Below are positions 57,140 to 64,000 of a stretch of DNA of 64,000 bases, piece after piece. Source of the DNA: Nocardia sp. CC227C. Lineage in GTDB: Bacteria; Actinomycetota; Actinomycetes; Mycobacteriales; Mycobacteriaceae. Both the position numbers and the translations under genes were made by a program. The notes below the pieces were generated by a model. It was given only the letters and a program-made list of their open reading frames with translations. It made no database searches and had not been told where the DNA came from. Numbering within the stretch: position 1 is the first letter of the stretch; each line of letters opens with the position of its first letter. The DNA lies in contig NZ_JASITE010000019.1 in assembly GCF_030767025.1 (NCBI RefSeq), positions 1-64,000 on the forward strand. Direction: 5' to 3'.

Positions 57140-57808
57140 ATGGCGGAAAACGCCGGAGAGAACCGTATTTCGGTCATGGTGGTGGACGACCACCCGATGT
57201 GGCGCGACGGGGTGGCCCGCGATCTCACCGAGGCGGGATTCGACGTGACCGCCACCGCCGAGGGCGTGGCCGCCGCCGCCCGGCGGGCCGCGGCCGTCCG
57301 CCCCGACGTCGTGCTCATGGATATGAACCTGCCCGACGGCAACGGCGCCACCGCCACCGCGGAGATCCTGCGCGTCTCGCCGCGGAGCCGGGTGCTGGTG
57401 CTCTCGGCCTCGGCCGAACGCGACGACGTGCTCGACGCCATCAAGGCCGGAGCGCTGGGCTACCTGGTCAAAAGCGCGTCCGCCGCCGAACTCGCCGATG
57501 CCGTGCGCGCCACCGCCGCGGGGCAGGCCGTCTTCACCCCCGGCCTGGCCGGGCTGGTCCTCGGCGAGTACCGCCGCATCGCCAGTGCGCCGCCCGCCCG
57601 CGACGAGCCGCACCGGCCCGCCCTCACCGAGCGGGAGACCGAGGTGCTGCGCATGGTCGCCAAGGGGCTGTCCGCCAAACAGATCGCCAACCGCCTGCAC
57701 CTCAGCCACCGCACCGTGGAGAACCATGTGCAATCCACGCTGCGCAAACTCCAGTTGGGGAACCGGGTCGAGTTGACGCGCTACGCCATCGAGCAGGGGC
57801 TGGAGTAG
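57140..57808 (+). CDS. macR: LuxR-type response regulator (MacR-like)
   Basis: 222 residues from ATG 57140, which has GGGAGG at 57130-57135; ATG 57116, overlapping the kinase stop, is a second choice. Receiver domain with phosphoacceptor Asp61 (LMDMNLPDGNG) and Lys (GYLVKSASAAE), then a NarL/LuxR helix-turn-helix (LTERETEVLRMVAKGLSAKQ, HRTVENHVQSTLRKL). Partner of the upstream kinase. Confidence 0.92.
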   Translation: MAENAGENRISVMVVDDHPMWRDGVARDLTEAGFDVTATAEGVAAAARRAAAVRPDVVLMDMNLPDGNGATATAEILRVSPRSRVLVLSASAERDDVLDAIKAGALGYLVKSASAAELADAVRATAAGQAVFTPGLAGLVLGEYRRIASAPPARDEPHRPALTERETEVLRMVAKGLSAKQIANRLHLSHRTVENHVQSTLRKLQLGNRVELTRYAIEQGLE

Positions 57809-57868
57809 CACATTTCTCAGGGATTGCCCTGATGCGCGGCGGGCCCCACCGCCGCTAGCCTCGATGGC

Positions 57869-58561
57869 ATGGGTGGTCCTGAAGCGGTTTCCAGGGCGGG
57901 TGCCGAGCACGTGGTGGGCGACCGGGACCTGCGGGTGTCCGATGCCGAACGCGAGCACGTGGGGCGGCTGCTGCAACGTGCGGTCGGGCTCGGCATGCTG
58001 TCGCTCGGCGAGTTCACCGAGCGCATGGACACGGCGCTGGCGGCCAAGACCCGCGGCGAGCTGAACGCGGTACTGGTCGATCTGCCGGGAATCCGGCTGG
58101 CGGGACAGCCCGCGCCGCGGCCGTTCCCGAGCCCGCCGCCCGCCGCGCCGTACGCGCCGCCGCCCACCGTGCGGCCCGTCCCGAATACGGCCGGGGGGAA
58201 CATCATCCGCGCCCGCATGTCCGGCGTCACCCGTAAGGGCCGCTGGCAGGTGCATCCCACACTGCTGGTGGACAGCTTCCTCTCCGGTGTGACGCTCGAC
58301 TTCACCCAGGCCGTGATGTCCACGCAGGTGGTGGAGATCCGGGCCGACATCAGCGGCGGCTCGCTGAATCTCGTCCTGCCGTCGGAGGCCACCGCCGATC
58401 TGAACGGGCTCGAACTCATCGGGTCCGGCGTCACCAACAAGGTGCACACCGGACCGCCAATGGGGCCGCTGCACCTGGTCGTGCACGGCCGCATCCGCTT
58501 CGGTTCGGTCACCGCCAAGCATCCGCTCTCGGCGCACTGGAAGAAGCTCATGGGTATGTGA
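57869..58561 (+). CDS. DUF1707 SHOCT-like protein with LiaF-like C-terminus
   Basis: 230 residues. Residues 18-75 form a DUF1707 domain (LRVSDAEREHVGRLLQRAVG, GEFTERMDTALAAKTRGELN). After a Pro-rich linker (80-108) comes a beta-rich domain (NIIRARMSGVTRKGRWQVHP ... IRADISGGSLNLVLPSEA) like the wall-stress LiaF C-terminus. No membrane helix. It sits just after the MacRS pair, so it may be their target or part of the same envelope-stress response. Confidence 0.85.
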   Translation: MGGPEAVSRAGAEHVVGDRDLRVSDAEREHVGRLLQRAVGLGMLSLGEFTERMDTALAAKTRGELNAVLVDLPGIRLAGQPAPRPFPSPPPAAPYAPPPTVRPVPNTAGGNIIRARMSGVTRKGRWQVHPTLLVDSFLSGVTLDFTQAVMSTQVVEIRADISGGSLNLVLPSEATADLNGLELIGSGVTNKVHTGPPMGPLHLVVHGRIRFGSVTAKHPLSAHWKKLMGM

Positions 58562-58631
58562 TTCCGGCTGTGATTCCGGGCAACGCCGTGCGCCACCCCG
58601 GGCGCGGCGCACGCGCGGTATCGTCGCGCCC

Positions 58632-59450
58632 ATGGTGGTTCACGGCTCGGTCGACGCGATTCCGGCACCCGAACCGAGACTGCGGGCCGGGCGCGGGACG
58701 CCGGTGCTGCTGCTGCACGGCTTCCTGCTCACCTGGCAGTCCTGGGGCGCGGTCATCGACGACCTGGCCACGGACCACGACGTACTCGCCCCCACCCTGC
58801 CCGGCCACTTCGGCGGACCGCCCGTGCGACAACCCGCCACCATTCCCGCACTGGTCGACCACGTCGAGGCCATGCTCGACGAAGTCGGTTGGCGCACGGC
58901 GCATCTGGTGGGCAACTCGCTGGGCGGCTGGATCGCCTGCGAACTCGCCGCGCGCGGTCGCGCCACCACCCTCACCGCCATCGCGCCCGCCGGATTCTGG
59001 CCCGACCGCCCCACCGCCGAAACCCTGATCCGCAAGTTCCGCTCGTTCGGCCCGCTGGTCGGCCTCAACACCCCCGACGGTCTGCCGGTCATGCCGAATA
59101 TGCTGCGCAGCTTGCTGATTCCGCTACTGGCCCATCAGCCCGCCGTCGTCCCCAACCGCCTCGCCAACGCCATGGCCGCCACGCCCGCGCACTGCACCAT
59201 CATCAAGGACCTGGCCGAAGACCCCGCCATCCCAGCCGGTTTCACCGAACTCGCGGAGCTGGACCTCCCGATCACGATTCTGCGCCCCGAACACGACCGC
59301 ATCATCCCGCCCCACTTCTACGCCCCCGACGCCTTCACCGGCCACCCCACCCTGCAAGACCGCCCGCTCCCCGGCGTCGGCCACGTCCCCATGCTCGAGG
59401 CCCCCACCCTCATCGCCACCGAAATCCGCAAGTCCATCGCCCGCGTCTGA
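58632..59450 (+). CDS. Alpha/beta-hydrolase
   Basis: 272 residues, single alpha/beta-hydrolase domain. Oxyanion region LLLHGFLLTWQSW, nucleophile Ser96 in GNSLGG, acid Asp in PEHDRIIP, and His in GVGHVPMLEAP. Substrate unknown; esterase, haloperoxidase-like and C-C hydrolase relatives are all possible. Confidence 0.92.
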   Translation: MVVHGSVDAIPAPEPRLRAGRGTPVLLLHGFLLTWQSWGAVIDDLATDHDVLAPTLPGHFGGPPVRQPATIPALVDHVEAMLDEVGWRTAHLVGNSLGGWIACELAARGRATTLTAIAPAGFWPDRPTAETLIRKFRSFGPLVGLNTPDGLPVMPNMLRSLLIPLLAHQPAVVPNRLANAMAATPAHCTIIKDLAEDPAIPAGFTELAELDLPITILRPEHDRIIPPHFYAPDAFTGHPTLQDRPLPGVGHVPMLEAPTLIATEIRKSIARV

Positions 59451-59483
59451 GCGCGCTTCACCGCCACGTCGTCGGACAATGGC

Positions 59484-59903
59484 TTAGTCGGCGGTACCCG
59501 GTGGGACTACCCACCGTGTTGGCTGTCTGGTGATTGTCGCGATGATGTCGAAATCGCCGTCATAGTGCAGCACGGTATGACCGTGTCGCTCCGCAGTAGC
59601 CGCGATCAGCAGATCAGCGAGTGAGATCGCTCGATCGTTTCCTGACCGGATCAGTTGGATCTGCACCTCGTTGACGCGATCCCAGACCTCGTCGGGCATA
59701 GTCAGCCAACCGAAGCCTTGCAGCATGCTGCGCACGAGGTCGAGTTCCGAGGATCGGCGGACGCTGAACAGGACCTCGTACTCGACCGCGCCGCAGACCG
59801 CCAACAGGCCGCGGGACGAGAGTTCATCAAGGACCGGTGCGACAGCAGGCTTCGGCCAGCGTGCCAGCGCCGACTTGTCGAGCAGATAGAGCTCAGCGCT
59901 CAT
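59484..59903 (-). CDS. vapC: PIN-domain ribonuclease toxin (VapC)
   Basis: 139 residues from ATG 59903, which overlaps the antitoxin gene by 11 bases. PIN fold acidic site: Asp9 (YLLDKSA), Glu in VEYEVLF, Asp in ISLADLLIAA and Asp in HYDGDFDII. Metal-dependent RNase held inactive by the VapB protein encoded upstream. Confidence 0.93.
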   Translation of the reverse strand: MSAELYLLDKSALARWPKPAVAPVLDELSSRGLLAVCGAVEYEVLFSVRRSSELDLVRSMLQGFGWLTMPDEVWDRVNEVQIQLIRSGNDRAISLADLLIAATAERHGHTVLHYDGDFDIIATITRQPTRWVVPPGTAD

Positions 59904-60087
59904 TCGACTCCACGGTGGGGGCTTCGAGTCCACCCCGCTTCACCCAGTCCGCGAATTGCTCGCGCTTGTGCCGCCGTACGACATCGGCGAGTGCGGCGTT
60001 GACGGTCGCCACCTTCTTGGATGTGCCAAGGATCGTCGCGGCCTCAGCCAGCAGGTCGTCATCGACATCTAGAACGGTGCGAGACAT
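59893..60087 (-). CDS. vapB: VapB-type antitoxin
   Basis: 64 residues from ATG 60087, with GGAGG at 60093-60097. MSRTVLDVDDDLLAEAATIL and GTSKKVATVNAALADVV are the ribbon-helix-helix of VapB antitoxins that act with PIN toxins; the acidic/Trp C-terminal half wraps the toxin. It also represses the operon, probably at the palindromes 60101-60130. Confidence 0.92.
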   Translation of the reverse strand: MSRTVLDVDDDLLAEAATILGTSKKVATVNAALADVVRRHKREQFADWVKRGGLEAPTVESNER

Positions 60088-60100
60088 GGCCACCTCCACT

Positions 60101-60130
60101 TGATATCAAAAATCATATTATCAGATATCT
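60101..60130. promoter_or_regulatory. VapB operator: two palindromes in AT-rich DNA
   Basis: TGATATCA (60101-60108) and AGATATCT (60123-60130) are perfect 8-base palindromes with centres 22 bases apart, two helical turns. The surrounding 40 bases are far more AT-rich than the rest of the window, as expected for a promoter with an RHH operator. Confidence 0.7.
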
Positions 60131-60161
60131 AATTTCCGAGATGTGTGGCGAAATGTCTGGC

Positions 60162-63100
60162 TTAGTCGCGGTTCTGGCGGCGGAGGAGTTCGTTGACGCT
60201 GACGGTCCGACCCTCGCCGCCGCGGTGGCGGCCCTCCTCGTCGTCGTCCTTGGCGGCCGGACGGCGGCGGGCGGCGCGGAGGTCGGACATCCACTGTTCG
60301 ACGCTGCCGCGCGGGCCGCCGCCCTGCGGCCGCTCCCCGGCGGCCGGCGGGATCGGCCGGTGCTCCGGTGCGGCGGCGTCCGGGATCGCCTCGGTCGGCT
60401 CGTCCGCGGCGGAACCGACTCGGCGCTGCGGCGCACCCGAACGGCCGGGGGCGGGCTGGTCGGCGGCGGGAGCTCCCGGGGCCGGATGCCGCTGGGCGGG
60501 TGGTTGGCCGCCCGCCCGGTGCTCCGGCTCGGGCGGCTGGCCGTGACCCGAACGGCTCGGGTAGGACCGCTCGTCGGCGTCCGGACGACCCGGACCGGAC
60601 CGCTCGGCGAGGTCCGGACGACCCGGACCGGCGGGCTGGGCCGGAGCCGGATGCTGAGGCGTCGGAGCGGGCGGCTCGCCCGGTGTCGGGTGTGCCTGGG
60701 AGAGCGGCTGCCCCGGTGTCGAATGTGTCTGCGCGGGCGGTTGGCCCGGTGTCGGGTGTTCCTGGGCGGGTGGCTGGCCAGGCGTGTGGTGTGTCTGCGC
60801 AGTCGGGCCGAGCGGTTGGTGTGCCTGCGCGGGCGGTCGGCCGGGCGGCTGGTGGTCGGTTCCGGCGGCTCCGCCGGACGGGTCGAACCCTGCGCCGGAT
60901 GCCCGGTCGCCCTGGGCCAGCGGCGGACGGCCGACCTCGGTGGTGCGGCTCGGCTCGTAGCCCGGCCGCTCACCCGGGTGGGCCGATGGCTGCGCGGGCG
61001 GCTGCGCCTGCGGCGGTTGCGGCTGCGGCGGTTGCGCGGGCGACTGCGCCTGCGGTGGCTGCGCCGACGGGTAGGGCGTCCGTGCCTGTTGCGGCTGCCG
61101 GGGAGCGGCGGGGGGATGCGGCTGGTACAGCTGCGCGCGGGTGGCGGGATGCGGGGGCAGCTTCTCCACACCGGGCGGTGGCAGCACCCGTTCGGCACCC
61201 GCTACCAGCGGGGTCGCGGGCGCTACGGTGGAATCGCCCTCCGCCGCCGGGGATGTCGACCGCCGGGTGCTGGGCTGGGAGATCTGCGGCACCGGCCCGC
61301 GCGCGGCGGCATCCGCACCACGCGCCATCTCGTCGCCCGCGTGCGACGCACCGCCTTCCGGACTCCGGGGGGCGTCGTCGCCGCGATACCGGCCCGCCTC
61401 GTCCGACTGGCCGTCATCGCCCGGCGGGCGTGGGACCGCCGCACCGGAAGCCCGGGGCTCACCGGCACCGGAGTCGAGACCGGACAGGTTGGTCAGATTG
61501 GACGCGGCGCGGGGCTGCACGCCGACACCCGGGGCGGGGCCGGACCGGCTCGGATCGTCCGCTGCGGTGGCGCTGCCGGAGTCCGTCGGCCGGGCCGAAC
61601 GGGTGGGAGCGCCGGCCGCGTCCGAGCCGGGCCGGGCGTCGACCTTCGGGATCGCCCCGGTGGCGCGGGCCACGGCCTCGGCCGCATTGGTCTGGGCGAT
61701 ACCGCCGGAGGCCGTCACCACGGGCAGGACGGTGGTGGAGTCATCCAGCCGCTCGGTCGGGGCCTCGCTGTCCACCATGCGGGGGCGGATCTTGCGGAAC
61801 GAGCGCGGCTTGGTGGCGGGGGTGCCGTCGGCCAGCGCGGGCATCTGCAAAGTGACGGGGTCGGTGACCGGGGTGGTCTTCACCAGGTCCACCATGTCCC
61901 CGCCGCCGGGCCGCTCATCGTCGAGAATGGGTTCGCCGAGGCCGACCTTCTCCTGGACCTTCTTCATCCAGGCCGGAGCCCACCAGCAGTCGTCGCCGAG
62001 CAGCTTCATGGTGGCGGGCACCAGCAGCATGCGCAGCACGGTGGCGTCGATGAACAGCGCCGCCACCATGCCGTAGGCGATGTACTGCATCATCACGAGT
62101 TCGGAGAACGCGAACGCGCCCGTCACGACCAGCAGGATGAGCGCCGCCGCGGTGATGATGCGGCCGGTCTGGGCGGTGCCGACGCGCACGGATTCGGTGG
62201 TGCTCGCTCCCTGCGTGCGCGCCTCCACCATGCGGGAGAGCAGGAACACCTCGTAGTCCACGGATAGGCCGTAGATGATCGCGATGATCAGCACCAGCAC
62301 CGGCGACATGATCGGCTGCGGCGTGAAGTTCAGCAGGCTCGCACCGTGGCCGTCGATGAAGATCCAGGTGAGGATGCCGAGCGTGGAGCCGAGGCCGAGC
62401 GCGCTCATGAGCGCCGCCTTGAGCGGCAGCACCAGCGATCCGAAGGTCAGGAACATCAGGATGGTGGTGACCAGCAGTACCAGCGCGATCATCAGCGGCA
62501 TCAGGTCCAGCAGCGAGTCGATGCTGTCCATCATCATGACCGGTTGCCCGGTGACCATGACCTCCGCGCCCTCGGGCACCGCCATCGAGCGCAGATAGGC
62601 GACGGTGTCCTCGGGATGGGCGCTGTCGGTGACGGTGGCCTCGGAGACCCACACGTTCGAATCGTTCGGCGGTTTGGCCGGAATGCCGAACTGGGAGTTC
62701 TTCACCAGTCCGGGAGCCTGATTCGCCTCCGCCAGGATCTGCCCGATATTGCGCGAGTTGTCGGTGACGATGATCAGCTGCACCGGGTCGGACTTGCGCA
62801 GCGGGAAGATCTCGTCGAAGTGCTCCTGCGCCAGGCGGGTCGGATTGTCCGGCGGCAGATAGGTTTCGCTGATACCGCCGAACTGCAGGTTCTTCACCGG
62901 AATGATGAGCAGCAGCAGCACGATGGTGAGCGGGATGGCGACCTTGAGCGGGTGCTTCATCACCCACGCGGTCATCCGGCCCCAGAAGCTGTTCTCGACC
63001 TCGTCGGCGGTCTTGGTCTTGCGAATCCACTTGAGGCCGAGCATGTCCACACGCGGGCCGAGGATGCTCAGCATGGCGGGCAGCACGGTGAGCGCCGACA

Positions 63101-64000
63101 CCATGGCCAGCAGCACCGCGGCGATGGTGCCGTAGGCGACCGACTTGAGGAAGCCCTGCGGGAACAGCAGCATGCCCGCGCTGGCGGCGATGATCATGGT
63201 CGCCGAGGACGTCACGGTGCGGCCCGCCGTCATGACCGAACGGCGCACCGCGGCCTTGGTGTCGTAGCCCTCGGCGAGTTCCTCGCGGAACCGGCTCACG
63301 ATGAACAGGCCGTAGTCGATGGCCAGACCCAGGCCGATCATGGACACCACGGCCGAGACGAACGAGTTCACCTCGGTGAACTTGGTCAGCCCCATGATGA
63401 TGCCGTTGGAGGCCAGGATGGTGAGCCCGCCGATGATCAGCGGCAGCGAGGCGGCGACGATGCCGCCGAAGATGAAGAACAGCAGCACCGCGACGGCGGG
63501 CAGCGCCAGCAGTTCCATGCGCTTCACGTCGCTGGCGATGGTGTCGTTCAGCGTGAACCCGATGGGTTGCAGACCCGCGACCTCGACCTGGACACCCGGA
63601 ATCTCGAAGGCGCCCTGCACCTGGGCGTAGTTGCGCAGCATCTCGGTGTCGTTGTTGCCCTCGAGGGACAGCGCGGCGAAGGCGTGCTTCTTGTCCTTGC
63701 TGCCCGCGACCGACGGGATCCACTCGCCGGTCTCGGTCTGCCAGTAGGCCCCGTTGACCTTGGTGATCAGCGGGTATTCCTCGGGCAGGCTGTTGAGCTT
63801 GTCGACGACCGTCCGGCTGAACTCCGGATCGTCGATGGTCTTGCCCTCGGGCGCGGTGAACAGCAGCAGAATGTCGGCGCTGTGGTCGCGGCCGTAGACC
63901 TGGTCCTTGAGTTCGGCGGCCTGGGTGGATTCCGAGGTGGGGTCGAACCACCCGCTGGAGCTGAGATGGTTTTCCAGCCCGAACCCGAAACCTCCGAGCG
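60162..64000 (-). CDS. MmpL family RND transporter, MmpL3-like, 5' end outside the window
   Basis: About 1279 residues of the C-terminal part are visible; the coding frame is open to the window edge, so an N-terminal portion is missing. Two RND halves: the TM4-type pair Asp-Tyr in GLAIDYGLFIVSRFRE (codons near 63312-63317) and the TM10-type pair in GLSVDYEVFLLSRM (near 62253-62258), both needed for proton flow in MmpL3. After the last helix (about 61990) follows a tail of about 600 residues rich in Pro, Gln, Ala and Arg, ending SVEQWMSDLRAARRR ... SVNELLRRQ. Mycobacterial MmpL3 exports trehalose monomycolate and has a much shorter tail. Identity as MmpL3 rather than another MmpL is inferred. 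Confidence 0.92.
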   Translation of the reverse strand, partial: LGGFGFGLENHLSSSGWFDPTSESTQAAELKDQVYGRDHSADILLLFTAPEGKTIDDPEFSRTVVDKLNSLPEEYPLITKVNGAYWQTETGEWIPSVAGSKDKKHAFAALSLEGNNDTEMLRNYAQVQGAFEIPGVQVEVAGLQPIGFTLNDTIASDVKRMELLALPAVAVLLFFIFGGIVAASLPLIIGGLTILASNGIIMGLTKFTEVNSFVSAVVSMIGLGLAIDYGLFIVSRFREELAEGYDTKAAVRRSVMTAGRTVTSSATMIIAASAGMLLFPQGFLKSVAYGTIAAVLLAMVSALTVLPAMLSILGPRVDMLGLKWIRKTKTADEVENSFWGRMTAWVMKHPLKVAIPLTIVLLLLIIPVKNLQFGGISETYLPPDNPTRLAQEHFDEIFPLRKSDPVQLIIVTDNSRNIGQILAEANQAPGLVKNSQFGIPAKPPNDSNVWVSEATVTDSAHPEDTVAYLRSMAVPEGAEVMVTGQPVMMMDSIDSLLDLMPLMIALVLLVTTILMFLTFGSLVLPLKAALMSALGLGSTLGILTWIFIDGHGASLLNFTPQPIMSPVLVLIIAIIYGLSVDYEVFLLSRMVEARTQGASTTESVRVGTAQTGRIITAAALILLVVTGAFAFSELVMMQYIAYGMVAALFIDATVLRMLLVPATMKLLGDDCWWAPAWMKKVQEKVGLGEPILDDERPGGGDMVDLVKTTPVTDPVTLQMPALADGTPATKPRSFRKIRPRMVDSEAPTERLDDSTTVLPVVTASGGIAQTNAAEAVARATGAIPKVDARPGSDAAGAPTRSARPTDSGSATAADDPSRSGPAPGVGVQPRAASNLTNLSGLDSGAGEPRASGAAVPRPPGDDGQSDEAGRYRGDDAPRSPEGGASHAGDEMARGADAAARGPVPQISQPSTRRSTSPAAEGDSTVAPATPLVAGAERVLPPPGVEKLPPHPATRAQLYQPHPPAAPRQPQQARTPYPSAQPPQAQSPAQPPQPQPPQAQPPAQPSAHPGERPGYEPSRTTEVGRPPLAQGDRASGAGFDPSGGAAGTDHQPPGRPPAQAHQPLGPTAQTHHTPGQPPAQEHPTPGQPPAQTHSTPGQPLSQAHPTPGEPPAPTPQHPAPAQPAGPGRPDLAERSGPGRPDADERSYPSRSGHGQPPEPEHRAGGQPPAQRHPAPGAPAADQPAPGRSGAPQRRVGSAADEPTEAIPDAAAPEHRPIPPAAGERPQGGGPRGSVEQWMSDLRAARRRPAAKDDDEEGRHRGGEGRTVSVNELLRRQNRD
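60672..60791 (-). repeat. Eleven-residue Pro/Gln repeats in the MmpL tail
   Basis: Four or five units of about 33 bases encode TPGQPPAQEHP-type peptides in the cytosolic tail. The boundaries are approximate. Confidence 0.7.

Noticed and set aside
1..64000. tRNA or rRNA genes
   Set aside because: No T-arm consensus (GGTTCGAATCC-like) in a cloverleaf context and no rRNA stretch was seen on either strand.

Overview
The window is high-GC DNA from an actinomycete of the mycolic-acid-bearing Mycobacteriales. Nocardia fits best, but no ribosomal RNA or species marker is present. The case rests on an MmpL3-like RND lipid transporter, a SigL/RslA-like sigma/anti-sigma pair, class III adenylate cyclase fused to a HAMP module, a MacRS-type two-component pair, F420-type luciferase-like oxidoreductases, many GTG starts, and leuS and yqgE on one stretch as in mycobacteria (recalled, not checked). 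I saw no tRNA, rRNA, CRISPR array or prophage. The only mobile element is one decayed tnpB.

Layout. 0-9 kb: a hypothetical gene; a GntR-urea carboxylase-allophanate hydrolase operon behind two operator-like repeats (ATP-dependent urea use); a thiolase divergent from an HxlR regulator. 9-19.4 kb: an orphan sugar-type ABC ATPase, an LLM oxidoreductase, a fused amino-acid ABC binding/permease protein with its ATPase (separated by an exact tandem duplication that forms a 52-codon frame), a Tat-exported PhoX phosphatase, a secreted GH25 lysozyme, a GH63 glucosylglycerate hydrolase and an SDR. 19.4-27 kb: a lipoprotein polysaccharide deacetylase; TetR with two strong palindromes ahead of an AurF-like diiron oxygenase and an acyl-CoA dehydrogenase; leuS.

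27-34 kb: a SdpI-like membrane protein, a His-rich metal-binding protein overlapping a cupin, an SBF-like transporter, then a four-gene operon on the minus strand (ThDP enzyme, SRPBCC protein, KAS III-like enzyme with His replaced by Asn, PLP aminotransferase) with 4-base overlaps at two junctions. A divergent EXLDI/ribbon-helix-helix gene has a perfect palindrome over its predicted -10. This is the best candidate for an undescribed pathway.

34-49 kb: rslA-sigL, with a dead tnpB immediately upstream of sigL; yqgE, plsC, GNAT, glycerate kinase; HxlR/imine-reductase-like divergent pair; an ABC exporter with a small XRE gene; aroQ; a WYL regulator divergent from a UvrA-like resistance ATPase; a hypothetical DNA-binding protein. 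Two of these proteins carry in-frame tandem-repeat expansions, and exact tandem duplications lie nearby.

49-64 kb: a penicillin-binding-protein-like lipoprotein that has lost all three transpeptidase motifs; small and large membrane proteins; adenylate cyclase; AI-2E family transporter, MacS, MacR and a DUF1707 protein in one run; an alpha/beta hydrolase; a VapBC toxin-antitoxin pair with a palindromic AT-rich operator; and the C-terminal part of an MmpL transporter running off the window end.
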